DNA of 64,000 nucleotides, from the NCBI RefSeq assembly GCF_019049325.1, contig NZ_JAGMUO010000065.1, positions 762,274-826,273 of the forward strand. The letters run 5' to 3'. The notes below the pieces were generated by a model. That model was not told the origin of the DNA. It did not search any database and worked only from the letters and a program-made list of their open reading frames with translations. The translations under genes and the position numbers were made by a program. The first letter of the stretch is position 1, and each line of letters starts with the position of its first letter. Below, piece by piece: positions 8,748 to 17,140 of this stretch. This DNA comes from Streptomyces sp. AC512_CC834 (GTDB lineage Bacteria > Actinomycetota > Actinomycetes > Streptomycetales > Streptomycetaceae).

Positions 8748-8846
8748 ATGGCTGAGAACACAAGCACCGGCTGGACCGGCGGGAAGAACGCCTACGGCGG
8801 CTTCGCCCCGGGGATGGTCCAGCAGCATCGTCGAGAAACAGGACTG
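8748..8846 (+). pseudogene. 5' fragment of a carboxymuconolactone decarboxylase-like gene
   Basis: An ATG with a good Shine-Dalgarno sequence (GTAGGGAGAG) at 8748 opens a frame whose first 22 residues, MAENTSTGWTGG then KNAYGGFAPGMV, match the pattern of the N-terminus of carboxymuconolactone decarboxylase-like proteins (A-Y/F-G-x-F-A-P). Likeness is lost after about residue 23; the frame stays open only because of high GC and then runs antisense through the next aldo-keto reductase. It therefore looks like a truncated gene with its original start region intact. CMD-like genes often neighbour cupin and AKR genes as here. The fragment is short, so the family call is tentative. Confidence 0.45.
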
Positions 8847-8966
8847 AGCGCCCCCGGCGCGGCCGCCACGTCGGCCGGATGGTCGGCGACGGCATCACCG
8901 TTCCGTTCCGGCCCGGGAGATTGGTTGGGTCCGGTCGGGCCGAGTGAAGCCGGAAGGGAAGGGTGG

Positions 8967-9818
8967 TCAGCCCTCCAGGCGACGCTTGCTGAGCCAGGCC
9001 ACCATCTCGGGGTCGTGGTGGTCGAAGAACAGGGTGGCGCCGGTGTCGAGGCCGGCGATCCGCGCCATCTCGTCCTCGGTGAGCCGGAAGTCGAACACCT
9101 CGATGTTCTGGGCCATCCGCTCGGGGCGGACCGACTTGGGGATGGTGACGATGCCGCGCTGGATGAGCCAGCGGAGCACGACCTGGGCCGCGGACTTGTC
9201 GTACGCCTTGCCGATCCCGGTGAGCACCGGGTCGGTGAACAGGTTGTTCTTGCCTTCGGCGAAGCCGCCCCAGGACTGGTGCTGGACGCCGTGCTCGCGC
9301 ATGAGGTCGTGGTCCGTGGTGCGCTGGAAGAAGGGATGAGTCTCGATCTGGTTGACCGCCGGGGTGATCTCGTTGTTGAGGACCAGGTCGAGGAGGCGGT
9401 CGGGGTAGAAGTTGGCTACACCGATCGCCTTGGCGAGCCCTTCGCGGTTGGCGGCCTCCATGGCACGCCACTGGCCGTACACGTCACCGTAGGGCTGGTG
9501 CATGAGGTAGAGGTCGAGATAGTCAAGACCCAGCTTGGTCAGTGAGGTTTCGAGGGCTCGTCGGGTGTTGTCCTCGGCGGGGGCGTCCTGGACCCACAGC
9601 TTGGTGGTGACGAACAGCTCATCACGGGGGATGCCGCCGGCCCTGATGGCGCGTCCGACGGCTTCCTCGTTGCCGTAGGCCGCCGCGGTGTCCAGGAGCC
9701 GGTAGCCGGCTGCGAGGGCGTCGGTGACGGCCTGCTCGGTCTGGTCCGGCGGGATCTGGTAGACGCCGAAGCCGAGAATCGGCATGTCGACACCATTGTT
9801 GAGCGTGACGTTCTGCAT
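8967..9818 (-). CDS. aldo/keto reductase (second copy)
   Basis: This 283-residue AKR has an intact tetrad: Asp43 and Tyr48 in LLDTAAAYGNE, Lys73 in TTKLW, and His107 in DLYLMHQP. The NADPH-binding loop TIPKSVRPERMAQN is present. It shares the fold and general sequence with the aldo-keto reductase at 6393 but is clearly diverged. The start is ATG 9818 with AGGACAGCTC upstream. It stands alone between the CMD-like fragment and the dehydrogenase remnant, so its original operon partners may have been lost. Confidence 0.9.
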   Translation of the reverse strand: MQNVTLNNGVDMPILGFGVYQIPPDQTEQAVTDALAAGYRLLDTAAAYGNEEAVGRAIRAGGIPRDELFVTTKLWVQDAPAEDNTRRALETSLTKLGLDYLDLYLMHQPYGDVYGQWRAMEAANREGLAKAIGVANFYPDRLLDLVLNNEITPAVNQIETHPFFQRTTDHDLMREHGVQHQSWGGFAEGKNNLFTDPVLTGIGKAYDKSAAQVVLRWLIQRGIVTIPKSVRPERMAQNIEVFDFRLTEDEMARIAGLDTGATLFFDHHDPEMVAWLSKRRLEG

Positions 9819-9850
9819 GAGCTGTCCTTCCGGGTGGTGCTGTGCGTGAG

Positions 9851-10062
9851 TCAGAGGGTGAGGAGGGACTTGAGGACACGGCGGTCGGCCATGGCCCGGT
9901 AGGCGTCCGGCGTCTGGTCGAGGGTGAAGCGGCGGTCGAAGACGCGGCCGGGATCGATGCTGCCGTCGAGGACGTCGGGCATCAGCCCTTCGATGTAGGC
10001 GCGGGCCGGGGATACGCCGCCGGTGAGCGTGATGTTCCGCATGATCATGGAAGGGCCTATGG
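9851..10062 (-). pseudogene. C-terminal fragment of a zinc-type alcohol dehydrogenase
   Basis: On the minus strand this stretch encodes about 70 residues including MIMRNITLTGGVSPARAYIE and PDVLDGSIDPGRVFDR, ending in YRAMADRRVLKSLLTL and a stop at 9851. That is the C-terminus of medium-chain, zinc-dependent alcohol dehydrogenases. The catalytic and NAD-binding domains are absent; the upstream sequence changes frame into an aldo-keto reductase N-terminus at about 10070. It is a remnant and cannot be an active enzyme. Confidence 0.7.
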
Positions 10063-10077
10063 GGCCCACCTCGATGC

Positions 10078-10203
10078 AGGGTGCGGATCGACTCGTCCTC
10101 GTCCGTTCCGGAGTCTGTGTAACCGTGTGACATCCCCGTGGCCCCCAGGCCGACGCGGGAGACCTCAAGGTCACGCAGTTTGGCCTTTTCATCGTCATGC
10201 ACC
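10078..10203 (-). pseudogene. N-terminal fragment of an aldo/keto reductase
   Basis: Reading the minus strand from about 10203 gives KAKLRDLEVSRVGLGATGMS, then HGYTDSGTDEDESIRTLHR, the start of a YajO/IolS-like aldo-keto reductase. It breaks off near 10078, where an alcohol dehydrogenase tail begins in a different frame. Both halves are partial, so this is a fusion of two gene remnants by deletion, not a functional chimera. Confidence 0.65.
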
Positions 10204-10302
10204 TTTCCTACCTTTGGTGCGTTGTCTTCACAGTCTTGTCCCTGTGGCCGTGGACCGAGCGTGTGCCGCACCCATCCGGGGCCGTTGCGCCACACGGCGG
10301 CA

Positions 10303-10735
10303 TCAATCACTGTGCCGCGTTTCCGCATGCGCAGGCAGGCCGAGCGCGGCCGAGGGCCGCGTAACCCTCGTCGGCGAGCCGATGCTCCGCCTCTGCGAGG
10401 TCCGCCAGTCTCGGGTCGTCGCGGGCGGCGCGTTCCAGGATGCCGAGGTGAAGCAGTAGCTGGTTCCCCAGGTGACCGCCACCGCTGTCACGGCACCGAC
10501 GAGAGTGTCACCGAAGCGGTCGAAGCTGAGGGACGTCACGGTGCCGCCGGTACCGCCGACCTCGACGGACACGACGGACCACCATGCGGAGAGCTGCAGG
10601 GCGGATACCGCGAAGACGACGCCGACTCCCAGCGGCGTCCCGACCGTGCGCTGCGCGGCGCGGCGGGTGGCCCATGCCGATCAGTTCGCCGACCGTGCCG
10701 GCGACTCCGGCCGCCAACGCCATGCGCCAGGACGT
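10303..10735 (-). pseudogene. possible frame-broken membrane protein
   Basis: Two minus-strand frames together read like one hydrophobic protein: MALAAGVAGTVGELIGMGH (about 10680-10735), then after a frame change GVGVVFAVSALQLSAWW and VGAVTAVAVTWGTSYCF (about 10420-10630). Neither frame alone has a convincing start, ribosome binding site and family match. I read it as decayed coding sequence in the debris region, with low confidence. Confidence 0.25.
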
Positions 10736-10828
10736 GAAGAACTCGATCGAGTGGCCGCCCGGACGGACGTCGAGCCGGCCTCCCAATTCGACCAGCACCA
10801 CGTCGGACCTCGCCGACGTCAGGCGTTC

Positions 10829-10969
10829 GCGCTCTTGGAAACGGCGAAGGAGCGCGGCCAGATCCGCACCGGCGTCGATCTCGGTGTCGTCGTCGACCTG
10901 ATCTGGGGATCCTGCTACATCCGCCTGCTGTTGCCGCACATGACCGGAACGCTCACCGACCCAGCGTGA
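10829..10969 (+). pseudogene. C-terminal fragment of a TetR family regulator
   Basis: The plus strand encodes ALLETAKERGQIRTGVDLGV then VVDLIWGSCYIRLLLPHM and a stop at 10969. The pattern (ER-G-x-I-R-x-G-V-D-L-x-x-V-x-D-L-I-x-G-x-x-Y-x-R-L-L) is that of the C-terminal dimerisation domain of TetR regulators. The DNA-binding half is missing. From 10970 to 11315 I see no convincing gene. Confidence 0.55.
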
Positions 10970-11315
10970 AAGCAGGGTGTAGCCGGGACAAATCCGTGGC
11001 GCGATCCCCTGCGAACGCCAATGCCGAGGAGGCCGCTCGCTGACGCGGCCGAGAGGGACGCGGCGCCGGTGACGCGGGCGGTTGTCTGGTCATCACCCGT
11101 AGCCAGCGGGATTGGCGGGGCGACAGCCGTTTCGAGGTCGGGGCGGTACGCCCTGACGCCTTCCAGGTCGCCCGGAACCACCTTGCTCACTGGCTGTGCG
11201 GTGGTCACCCAATGCCAACGCATCCGGCCGCCCAGCGCCCGCGAGGGACCGGTGAGGCGCGACGCGGGACGGCCGGTCGACCGGCCGTCACCGAGCCCTC
11301 AGCCGTTCCCGCTGG

Positions 11316-12281
11316 TCAGCGCATCCTTCCGCGCGGCTTCAGCGGCACCGCAGGCAGCTCGGGGGCGGGCAGCGGGGCGCCGTCGTAGCCCTTCACCTCG
11401 CCGAAGCGTGTTCCTTCCGTCCAGTCCCGGCGGGCCTGTTCGATCTCCTCCTGGGTGCGTCCGATCCAGTTCCAGAACATGATCAGCTCCTCCTCGAACG
11501 GCTCGCCGCCCAGGAGCATCAGGCCCGCGTCCGAGTCGGCCCGCAGGGGCAGTTCGTCGCGGCCGCAGCCGAGGTAGAGCATGGAGCCCGGCACCAGGGA
11601 CACGCCGTCGACGTGGGCCTCGCCGCTCATGGCCAGTACGGCGTACTCGAAGTCCCGTTCCAGCGGGAGGCGTACGTCCGTGCCGCCGGTCAGGGCCAGG
11701 TCGGCGCCGACGAGGGGCGTGTACGTCGCGCCGGGCGAGGTGGCGGTGTCGAGGGTGCCGAGGAGCACGGTGGCCGCCAGGCCCGGTGCCGTGACGTGCG
11801 GCAGCTCGGCGTGGAACTCGAAGTGCGGGTCGGTGTGGCGGTGGGCGTCCGGGAGGGCCACCCACAGTTGCGCGCCGTGCAGGAAGCGGGCGTGGGCGAG
11901 GGGGCTCTCCTCGGAGTGGCTGATCGCGCGGCCGGAGGTCATCAGGCCCAGTTGGCGCGGGCGGATGGTCTGCAGGCTGCCGGTGGAGTCGCGGTGCAGT
12001 ACCTCGCCCGCGTGCAGCCAGCTCACCGTCTGCAGGCCCATGTGCGGATGCGGCGGCACCTGCATGCCGGGCTCGTCGGAGATGTCGTCGGGGCCGTAGT
12101 GGTCGACGAAACACCAGGCTCCCACCATGCGCCGGCCCAGGTTGGGCAGCAGCCGGCGGACCTCGGTGGACTCGCCGAGCTTGACGTTGCGAGGGCTGAG
12201 GAGTTCCCGCACGGGCTCCGCCACCACGAAGCCGCGGCCGCCGCACAGGCTGGGAACCGCCTCGCGATCAAGATTGCTCAT
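11316..12281 (-). CDS. pirin family protein
   Basis: This 321-residue two-cupin protein of the pirin family has the metal-binding N-terminal cupin motif PPHPHMGLQTVSWLHAGEVL and HSEESP (about residues 70-125), followed by the second cupin (about 190-275) and the pirin C-terminal segment GGEPFEEELIMFWNWIGRTQ. Bacterial pirins bind iron or copper and variously act as quercetinases or as redox-sensitive partners of metabolic enzymes. The start is ATG 12281 (MSNLDREAV). It is a single gene, divergent from the TPR protein at 12428. Confidence 0.92.
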   Translation of the reverse strand: MSNLDREAVPSLCGGRGFVVAEPVRELLSPRNVKLGESTEVRRLLPNLGRRMVGAWCFVDHYGPDDISDEPGMQVPPHPHMGLQTVSWLHAGEVLHRDSTGSLQTIRPRQLGLMTSGRAISHSEESPLAHARFLHGAQLWVALPDAHRHTDPHFEFHAELPHVTAPGLAATVLLGTLDTATSPGATYTPLVGADLALTGGTDVRLPLERDFEYAVLAMSGEAHVDGVSLVPGSMLYLGCGRDELPLRADSDAGLMLLGGEPFEEELIMFWNWIGRTQEEIEQARRDWTEGTRFGEVKGYDGAPLPAPELPAVPLKPRGRMR

Positions 12282-12427
12282 GCCGCCCAACCTAGCCCCG
12301 GCCGGCCCTCCGCGTCAGACGGTCCTCGAGCCGTCACCGTGGCGGGCGAAAGCATCCGCACCGCATCCCACCAGTAGTGGAATGTTCAACCATGCAGTGT
12401 GGTTGGAGAGGGCGAAGGAGGTCACGA

Positions 12428-12775
12428 GTGGACACGACGTACTACGACCACGGAACGCCCGCGGAGCGCTGGGAGCGCGCGCGGATGTTCTTCGACGCCA
12501 AGGACTACGCCGCCGCGGCGCGCGTCCTGGACGGACTGGTCGGGGAGGTGCCCGAGCAGACCGGACCGCGCCTGCTGCTGGCGCGCGCCTACTACCACTC
12601 GGCCCAACTGCGGCGGGCGGAGGCCGAGCTGCGGGTCCTGGTCGAGCGCGATCCCGTCGAGCGGTACGCGCGGCTGATGCTGGGCCGCACCCTCGAACGG
12701 CAGGGGCGGCAGGAGGAGGCCGACGCCCAGCTTCGGATCGCCTCCGCCCTGGCCGGCGAATTCGCCGGACTCTGA
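12428..12775 (+). CDS. small tetratricopeptide repeat protein
   Basis: This 115-residue protein consists almost entirely of TPR helices (WERARMFFDAKDYAAAARVL, then LARAYYHSAQLRRAEAEL and LGRTLERQGRQEEADAQL). It is probably a cytosolic protein-protein interaction scaffold. The GTG start at 12428 is chosen because AAGGAGG lies 5-6 nt upstream; an in-frame ATG at 12377 would read through that site. It is divergent from pirin and convergent with the PepSY protein. No partner is evident. Confidence 0.82.
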   Translation: MDTTYYDHGTPAERWERARMFFDAKDYAAAARVLDGLVGEVPEQTGPRLLLARAYYHSAQLRRAEAELRVLVERDPVERYARLMLGRTLERQGRQEEADAQLRIASALAGEFAGL

Positions 12776-12846
12776 GCGACGGCCAGCGGCAGCGGCAGCG
12801 GCAAGGGCGACGACCATTGCGGCTACGGCGCGCGACGGTCGTGCGG

Positions 12847-12879
12847 ACGGCGCGGCGGTGCGGGGCACCGCCGCGCCGT
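12847..12879. terminator. strong bidirectional hairpin terminator
   Basis: A perfect 15-bp stem ACGGCGCGGCGGTGC (12847-12861) / GCACCGCCGCGCCGT (12865-12879) with a 3-nt loop lies between the TPR gene stop (12775) and the stop of the convergent PepSY gene (12886). Confidence 0.85.
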
Positions 12880-12885
12880 CGCGTT

Positions 12886-14319
12886 TCAGCGCCGCGCCGG
12901 CCCGGCGCCCGCGTACGTACGCCGTCCCCGCCGGTGGGCGACCTCGCCGAGCACGACGTCCAGCGCGACGAACGCGGCCAGCGGGATGCCCAGCAGCGGC
13001 ACGAAGTAGCCGAGGACGGCGACCGCCGCCAGCAGCGGCACGAGGAGCAGCGGCGACACCTGCTGCCAGGCGCCGCGCGGGATCGGGCGGCCGAAGGCGG
13101 AGCCCCGGCCGCGCTGCCACCACATGCGGTAGCCCCAGACGACGAGCAGGATCAGGGACGCGGCGAGGAGCATCAGGGCGATCTGGTTGACCAGGCCGAA
13201 CAGGCTGCCGGTGTGCAGGTCGATGCCCCAGCGGCTGAGCTTGGCGAGCACCGGGTAGTCGGCGAAGCGCAGGACGTCGGTGACCTCGCCCGTCGCCGGG
13301 TCCACGGCGACCGCGTCCTGCTTCTCGGGCCAACTGCGCTGTACCTGCTTCACGACGTAGGCGGAGGACGCGTCGGCGGGTGGCGTGATCTCCACCGGGT
13401 CGCCGAGGCCCTCGGCGCGCGCGGCGGCCAGCACCTTGTCGAGGCCGACCCCGTGCGCGGCGTCCCCGCCGGTACCCGCCGCCGCGCCGTGACCCGCGTG
13501 CTCACCGCCCCCGGACGCGGCTGCCGACACCGACGCCGACACGGACGGCGTGGTCTGGCCGAGCGCGGCGCGCAGGTCCTCGATGTTCGCTCCGGCGTAC
13601 GTCGACCAGGTGAGGCCGGTCGCCGAGAGGAAGACGAACCCGGCCGCCGCCCAGGCGCCGACCGTGCCGTGCAGGCCGAGGGTGCGGCGGCGGCCGCCGG
13701 TGCCGCGCACCTTGCGCCGGGACCGGCGGCGGGAGAACCACAGCACCAGACCGCCGCCCGCGATCACCCACAGCCAGCTCGCGGCGAACTCGCTGTACAG
13801 CCGCCCCGGGTCGCCCAGGTGCAGGTCGCGGTGGAACTCGTCGATCCAGGTGCGCAGCGGCAACGCGCCGCTGGAGCCGTACTGTTCGAGGGCGCCGCGC
13901 ACCTCGGCGGTGTACGGGTCGACGAAGACCGCGAGCGTGTGGTCCGGGTCGATGCCCTCGACTCCGGACAGCAGCACCCTGGTGGTGGCGTCGTCCTCGG
14001 GTGAGGGGCGTACGGCCGACACACCGCCCTCGGGGTGGGACCGCCGGGCGGCGGCGACCTGTTCGGAGATCGGGAGCTTGCGGTCGCCGGCCTCGGGGAC
14101 GGTCAACTCATGGGCGTAGACGAGCTTCTCGGCCTGGTACGAGGCGGCGTAGAGGAAGCCGGTGGCCGCCGCGACCAGCAGGAAGGGGGCCACGAAGAGC
14201 CCCGCGTAGAAGTGCAGGCGCAGGACCAGGGGGCGCAGCGCGGACCAGTTGCCGGATGCGGGCGGCGGGGCGGCCGGCCCCGCTGCCTGGTCCGTGCCGG
14301 TCGGGGAGGTGGTCGTCAT
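12886..14319 (-). CDS. PepSY-associated transmembrane protein
   Basis: This 477-residue inner-membrane protein has an N-terminal membrane anchor at about residues 32-58 (LVLRLHFYAGLFVAPFLLVA) with the conserved HFYAGLF motif, an extracytoplasmic PepSY region, and further helices near 195-215, 245-265, 390-415 and 430-455. PepSY-TM proteins resemble PiuB-like iron-uptake reductases and sulfite reductase-type membrane components. A His- and Gly-rich insert (HAGHGAAAGTGGDAAHG) in the large loop could bind metal. The start is ATG 14319 with GGAG upstream. It is divergent from the peptide deformylase. Confidence 0.85.
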   Translation of the reverse strand: MTTTSPTGTDQAAGPAAPPPASGNWSALRPLVLRLHFYAGLFVAPFLLVAAATGFLYAASYQAEKLVYAHELTVPEAGDRKLPISEQVAAARRSHPEGGVSAVRPSPEDDATTRVLLSGVEGIDPDHTLAVFVDPYTAEVRGALEQYGSSGALPLRTWIDEFHRDLHLGDPGRLYSEFAASWLWVIAGGGLVLWFSRRRSRRKVRGTGGRRRTLGLHGTVGAWAAAGFVFLSATGLTWSTYAGANIEDLRAALGQTTPSVSASVSAAASGGGEHAGHGAAAGTGGDAAHGVGLDKVLAAARAEGLGDPVEITPPADASSAYVVKQVQRSWPEKQDAVAVDPATGEVTDVLRFADYPVLAKLSRWGIDLHTGSLFGLVNQIALMLLAASLILLVVWGYRMWWQRGRGSAFGRPIPRGAWQQVSPLLLVPLLAAVAVLGYFVPLLGIPLAAFVALDVVLGEVAHRRGRRTYAGAGPARR

Positions 14320-14460
14320 CGGTGGGCGCTCCGGGACGTCGTGGGGACGGGACGGTCCCCAGTGGTCGGGTCGCGGACGCGCCGGGTTCCCGTAGCCCGC
14401 AGTGGCGTGCGTCACAGCGGTGCCGGCGGAGAGTCCGACGGGCCGTGACATCCTGGCGCG

Positions 14461-15117
14461 ATGGGAACTCCGAGTGGTCGTGCCCCTCTTGCCGAGCGGG
14501 TCGAGGAACTGCTGGCCGTCGGCGGCCCGTTGCCCGTCGTCACGGCCGGTGATCCGGTGCTGCGGCGCGCGGCCGAGCCGTTCGAGGGGCAGTTGGCGCC
14601 CGCGCTCCTGACGCGGTTCATCGAGGCGCTGCGCCTGACCATGCACGCGGCGCCGGGTGTCGGCCTGGCCGCGCCGCAGGTCGGGGTGGGGCTCAGGATC
14701 GCGGTGATCGAGGATCCGGCGCCGGTGCCGGACGAGGTGCGGGTGGCGCGGGGGCGGGTGCCGCAGCCGTTCCGGGTGCTGGTCAATCCGTCGTACGAAC
14801 CTGTCGGCGCGGGGCGGGCCGCGTTCTTCGAGGGCTGTCTGAGCGTGCCGGGCTGGCAGGCGGTGGTGACGCGCCACGCCGAGGTGCGGCTGCTGGCGCG
14901 GGACGAGGACGGGCGGGCGGTGGACGAGGTGTTCGCGGGGTGGCCGGCCAGGATCGTGCAGCACGAGACGGACCATCTCGACGGCACGCTGTATCTGGAC
15001 CGGGCGGAGCCGCGTTCGCTGGCGTCGAACGGGGCGATGGCGGAGCTCTGGTCGCAGCCGACGCCGGAGCGGGCGGCGTCGGCGCTGGGGTTCGAGCTGC
15101 CCGGCCCGGCGGACTGA
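14461..15117 (+). CDS. def: peptide deformylase
   Basis: This 218-residue metalloenzyme removes the formyl group from the initiator Met of nascent proteins. All three signature motifs are intact: GVGLAAPQ (residues 66-73), EGCLSVPG (124-131, Cys126 metal ligand) and QHETDHLDG (167-175, His168, Glu169, His172). It carries longer termini than the E. coli enzyme (168 aa). Streptomycetes carry several def paralogues, and this one lies away from fmt and ribosomal genes, so it is probably an accessory copy. The ATG start at 14461 lies 141 bp from the divergent PepSY start. Confidence 0.93.
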   Translation: MGTPSGRAPLAERVEELLAVGGPLPVVTAGDPVLRRAAEPFEGQLAPALLTRFIEALRLTMHAAPGVGLAAPQVGVGLRIAVIEDPAPVPDEVRVARGRVPQPFRVLVNPSYEPVGAGRAAFFEGCLSVPGWQAVVTRHAEVRLLARDEDGRAVDEVFAGWPARIVQHETDHLDGTLYLDRAEPRSLASNGAMAELWSQPTPERAASALGFELPGPAD

Positions 15118-15181
15118 TCGCCCGCCGGGAATCAGCCCGCCGGGCTCCGGTGGGGCTGCCCGCGGCCGTCCGGGTCAGGGG

Positions 15182-16615
15182 TCAGTTGTCCCGGTACGTC
15201 TCCAGGAGCCTCAGCCACACCTCGCTGATCGTCGGGTAGGGCGGGACCGCGTGCCACAGCCGGCTGATCGGCACCTGTCCTGCGACCACGACGGTCGCGG
15301 AGTGGATCATCTCGCCGACGCCGGGGCCGACGAAGGTGACGCCGCGGACGATCTCGTCCTCCAGGTCGACGACCATGCGGGCGCGGCCCTTGTAGCCGTC
15401 GCCGTACAGGCTCGAACCCGCCACCGCGATGTCGACGTCGACGGCGCGGACCCGGTGTCGCGCCTGCTCGGCCTCGGCCAGGCTCAGGCCGACGGACGCG
15501 GCCTCGGGGTCGGTGAACACCACCTGGGGGACGGCGTCGTGGTCGGCGGTCGCGGCGTGCGCGCCCCAGGGGTCGGACTCCAGGATCGGGACCCCGGAGG
15601 CGCGGGCGGCGATGGCGGCTCCCGCGATGCGTGCCTGGTACTTGCCCTGGTGGGTGAGGAGTGCGCGGTGGTTGACGTCGCCGACGGCGTAGAGCCAGTC
15701 GTGGCCGTCCACCCGGAGGCTGTCGTCGACCGGCAGCCAGGAACCCGGTTCCAGTCCGACGGTGTCCAGGCCGATGTCGCCGGTGCGGGGCACCCGGCCG
15801 GTGGCGAAGAGGATCTCGTCGGCCTCGAGGCGGTCACCGGTGTCGGTGACGGCGACGACGGTGCCGCCCTCGCGGGTGACGGACTCGACGGAGACGCCGG
15901 TGCGGAGGTCCACGCCGGCCTCGGTGAGCGCCTCGGCGACCAGTTCCCCGGCGAAGGGCTCCATGCGGGCGAGCAGGCCGCCGTCGCCGCGCACCAGCAT
16001 CGTCACCCGGGAGCCGAGGGCCTGCCAGGCGGTGGCCATCTCTACGGCGACGACTCCGCCGCCGACCACGATCAGCCGGCCGGGCGCGCTCTCGGCGCTG
16101 GTGGCCTCGCGGCTGGTCCAGGGGCGTACCTCGGCGAGTCCGGGCAGGTGGGGCAGGGCGGCGCCGCTGCCGGTGCAGACGGCGACCACGTGCCGGGCGG
16201 TCAGGGTGCGGCCGGTGCCGTCCGGGCCGGCGACCTCGACGGTGCGCGGCCCGGCCAGCCGCCCCTGTCCGCGGTAGAGGTCCGCTCCGATGCCCTCGAC
16301 CCACTGGACCTGGCCGTCGTCCTTCCAGTGCGAGGTGAACGCGTCGCGGCGGGCGAGGACGGCGGCGGCGTCGAGGGGTTCCCGGACGGCCTGGGCGAGG
16401 CCGGGCAGGCGGCGGGCGTCCGCGCGGGCGAGGACGGGGCGCAGCAGGGCCTTGCTGGGCATGCACGCCCAGTAGGAGCACTCGCCGCCGACCAGTTCGC
16501 TCTCCACGATCGCGGTGGACAGTCCGGCCGCCCGGGTGCGGTCGGCGACGTTCTCCCCCACGGGGCCCGCGCCGATCACGACGACGTCGTACGTGATGGA
16601 ATCCGATTGCGTCAT
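15182..16615 (-). CDS. NAD(P)/FAD-dependent disulfide oxidoreductase-like flavoprotein
   Basis: This 477-residue class I pyridine nucleotide-disulfide oxidoreductase has an FAD-binding VVVIGAGPVGENVADRTRAAG at the N-terminus and a redox motif GGECSYWACMPSKALL near residue 50, where CX4C is kept but the usual CLNVGC is replaced. A second Rossmann segment LIVVGGGVVAVEMATAW and the C-terminal dimerisation domain follow. The usual C-terminal HxxxxE catalytic pair (HPTLSE in relatives) appears as AVPPYPTISEVW, with His replaced by Tyr or Pro. It may therefore not reduce lipoamide or glutathione. It is divergent from thioredoxin at 16739, and a shared redox role is plausible. Start ATG 16615. Confidence 0.85.
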   Translation of the reverse strand: MTQSDSITYDVVVIGAGPVGENVADRTRAAGLSTAIVESELVGGECSYWACMPSKALLRPVLARADARRLPGLAQAVREPLDAAAVLARRDAFTSHWKDDGQVQWVEGIGADLYRGQGRLAGPRTVEVAGPDGTGRTLTARHVVAVCTGSGAALPHLPGLAEVRPWTSREATSAESAPGRLIVVGGGVVAVEMATAWQALGSRVTMLVRGDGGLLARMEPFAGELVAEALTEAGVDLRTGVSVESVTREGGTVVAVTDTGDRLEADEILFATGRVPRTGDIGLDTVGLEPGSWLPVDDSLRVDGHDWLYAVGDVNHRALLTHQGKYQARIAGAAIAARASGVPILESDPWGAHAATADHDAVPQVVFTDPEAASVGLSLAEAEQARHRVRAVDVDIAVAGSSLYGDGYKGRARMVVDLEDEIVRGVTFVGPGVGEMIHSATVVVAGQVPISRLWHAVPPYPTISEVWLRLLETYRDN

Positions 16616-16665
16616 GGGGTCAGTCTGGTGGGTGGTGTGCGGCGTGGCCACATGGGTACGTGCGC

Positions 16666-16692
16666 GGAATACCCGACCAGGTCGGCAGTGTT
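16666..16692 (+). promoter_or_regulatory. SigR-type (thiol-stress) promoter for thioredoxin
   Basis: GGAAT at 16666-16670 and GTT at 16690-16692 are separated by 19 nt, close to the sigma-R consensus GGAAT-N18/19-GTT that drives thiol-redox genes in Streptomyces. The -10 element is 46 bp upstream of the thioredoxin ATG at 16739. The sequence match is seen directly; use by sigma-R is inferred from the consensus and the nature of the gene. Confidence 0.65.
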
Positions 16693-16738
16693 GTTTCGAC
16701 GGCCTACGCCCCGAGACTTTAGGAAGAGGGATCAAGCC

Positions 16739-17134
16739 ATGACCACCACCGTGGAGCTCACCAAGGAGAACTTCGACCAGAAGGTGACGGACAACGAGTT
16801 CGTCCTGATCGACTTCTGGGCGTCGTGGTGCGGTCCGTGCAAGCAGTTCGCCCCGGTCTACGAGAAGGCGGCCGAGGCCAACCCCGACCTCGTGTTCGGC
16901 AAGGTGGACACCGAGGCGCAGCCCGAGCTGGCGCAGGCGTTCGGCATCCAGTCGATTCCCACGCTGATGATCGTCCGGGACCAGGTGGCCGTGTTCTCGC
17001 AGCCGGGCGCGCTGCCCGAGGAGGCCCTGACGGACGTCATCGGTCAGGCCCGGAAGCTGGACATGGACGAGGTCCGCAAGGCGGTCGCCGAGCAGCAGGC
17101 ACAGGCCGACGCCGACGGCCAGGCCGGCCAGTAG
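16739..17134 (+). CDS. trxA: thioredoxin
   Basis: This 131-residue thioredoxin has the active site WASWCGPCKQF (residues 29-39) and the cis-proline segment IQSIPTLMIV. The family is about 105-110 residues; this one carries a hydrophilic C-terminal tail ending in QADADGQAGQ. It reduces protein disulfides using thioredoxin reductase. It has an AGGAAGAGGGATC ribosome binding region and a sigma-R-like promoter upstream, so induction by disulfide stress is likely. It is divergent from the flavoprotein at 15182-16615. From memory, a thioredoxin with this placement exists in S. coelicolor near SCO0885. Confidence 0.95.
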   Translation: MTTTVELTKENFDQKVTDNEFVLIDFWASWCGPCKQFAPVYEKAAEANPDLVFGKVDTEAQPELAQAFGIQSIPTLMIVRDQVAVFSQPGALPEEALTDVIGQARKLDMDEVRKAVAEQQAQADADGQAGQ

Positions 17135-17140
17135 CGGACG

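Noticed and set aside
8748..9545. 265-residue plus-strand coding region starting at 8748
   Set aside because: Likeness to a protein family stops after about 23 residues and the rest is antisense to an intact aldo-keto reductase; only the 5' fragment is reported.
10915..11223. Possible minus-strand gene of about 102 residues
   Set aside because: No family likeness, no good ribosome binding site, and it overlaps the TetR remnant.
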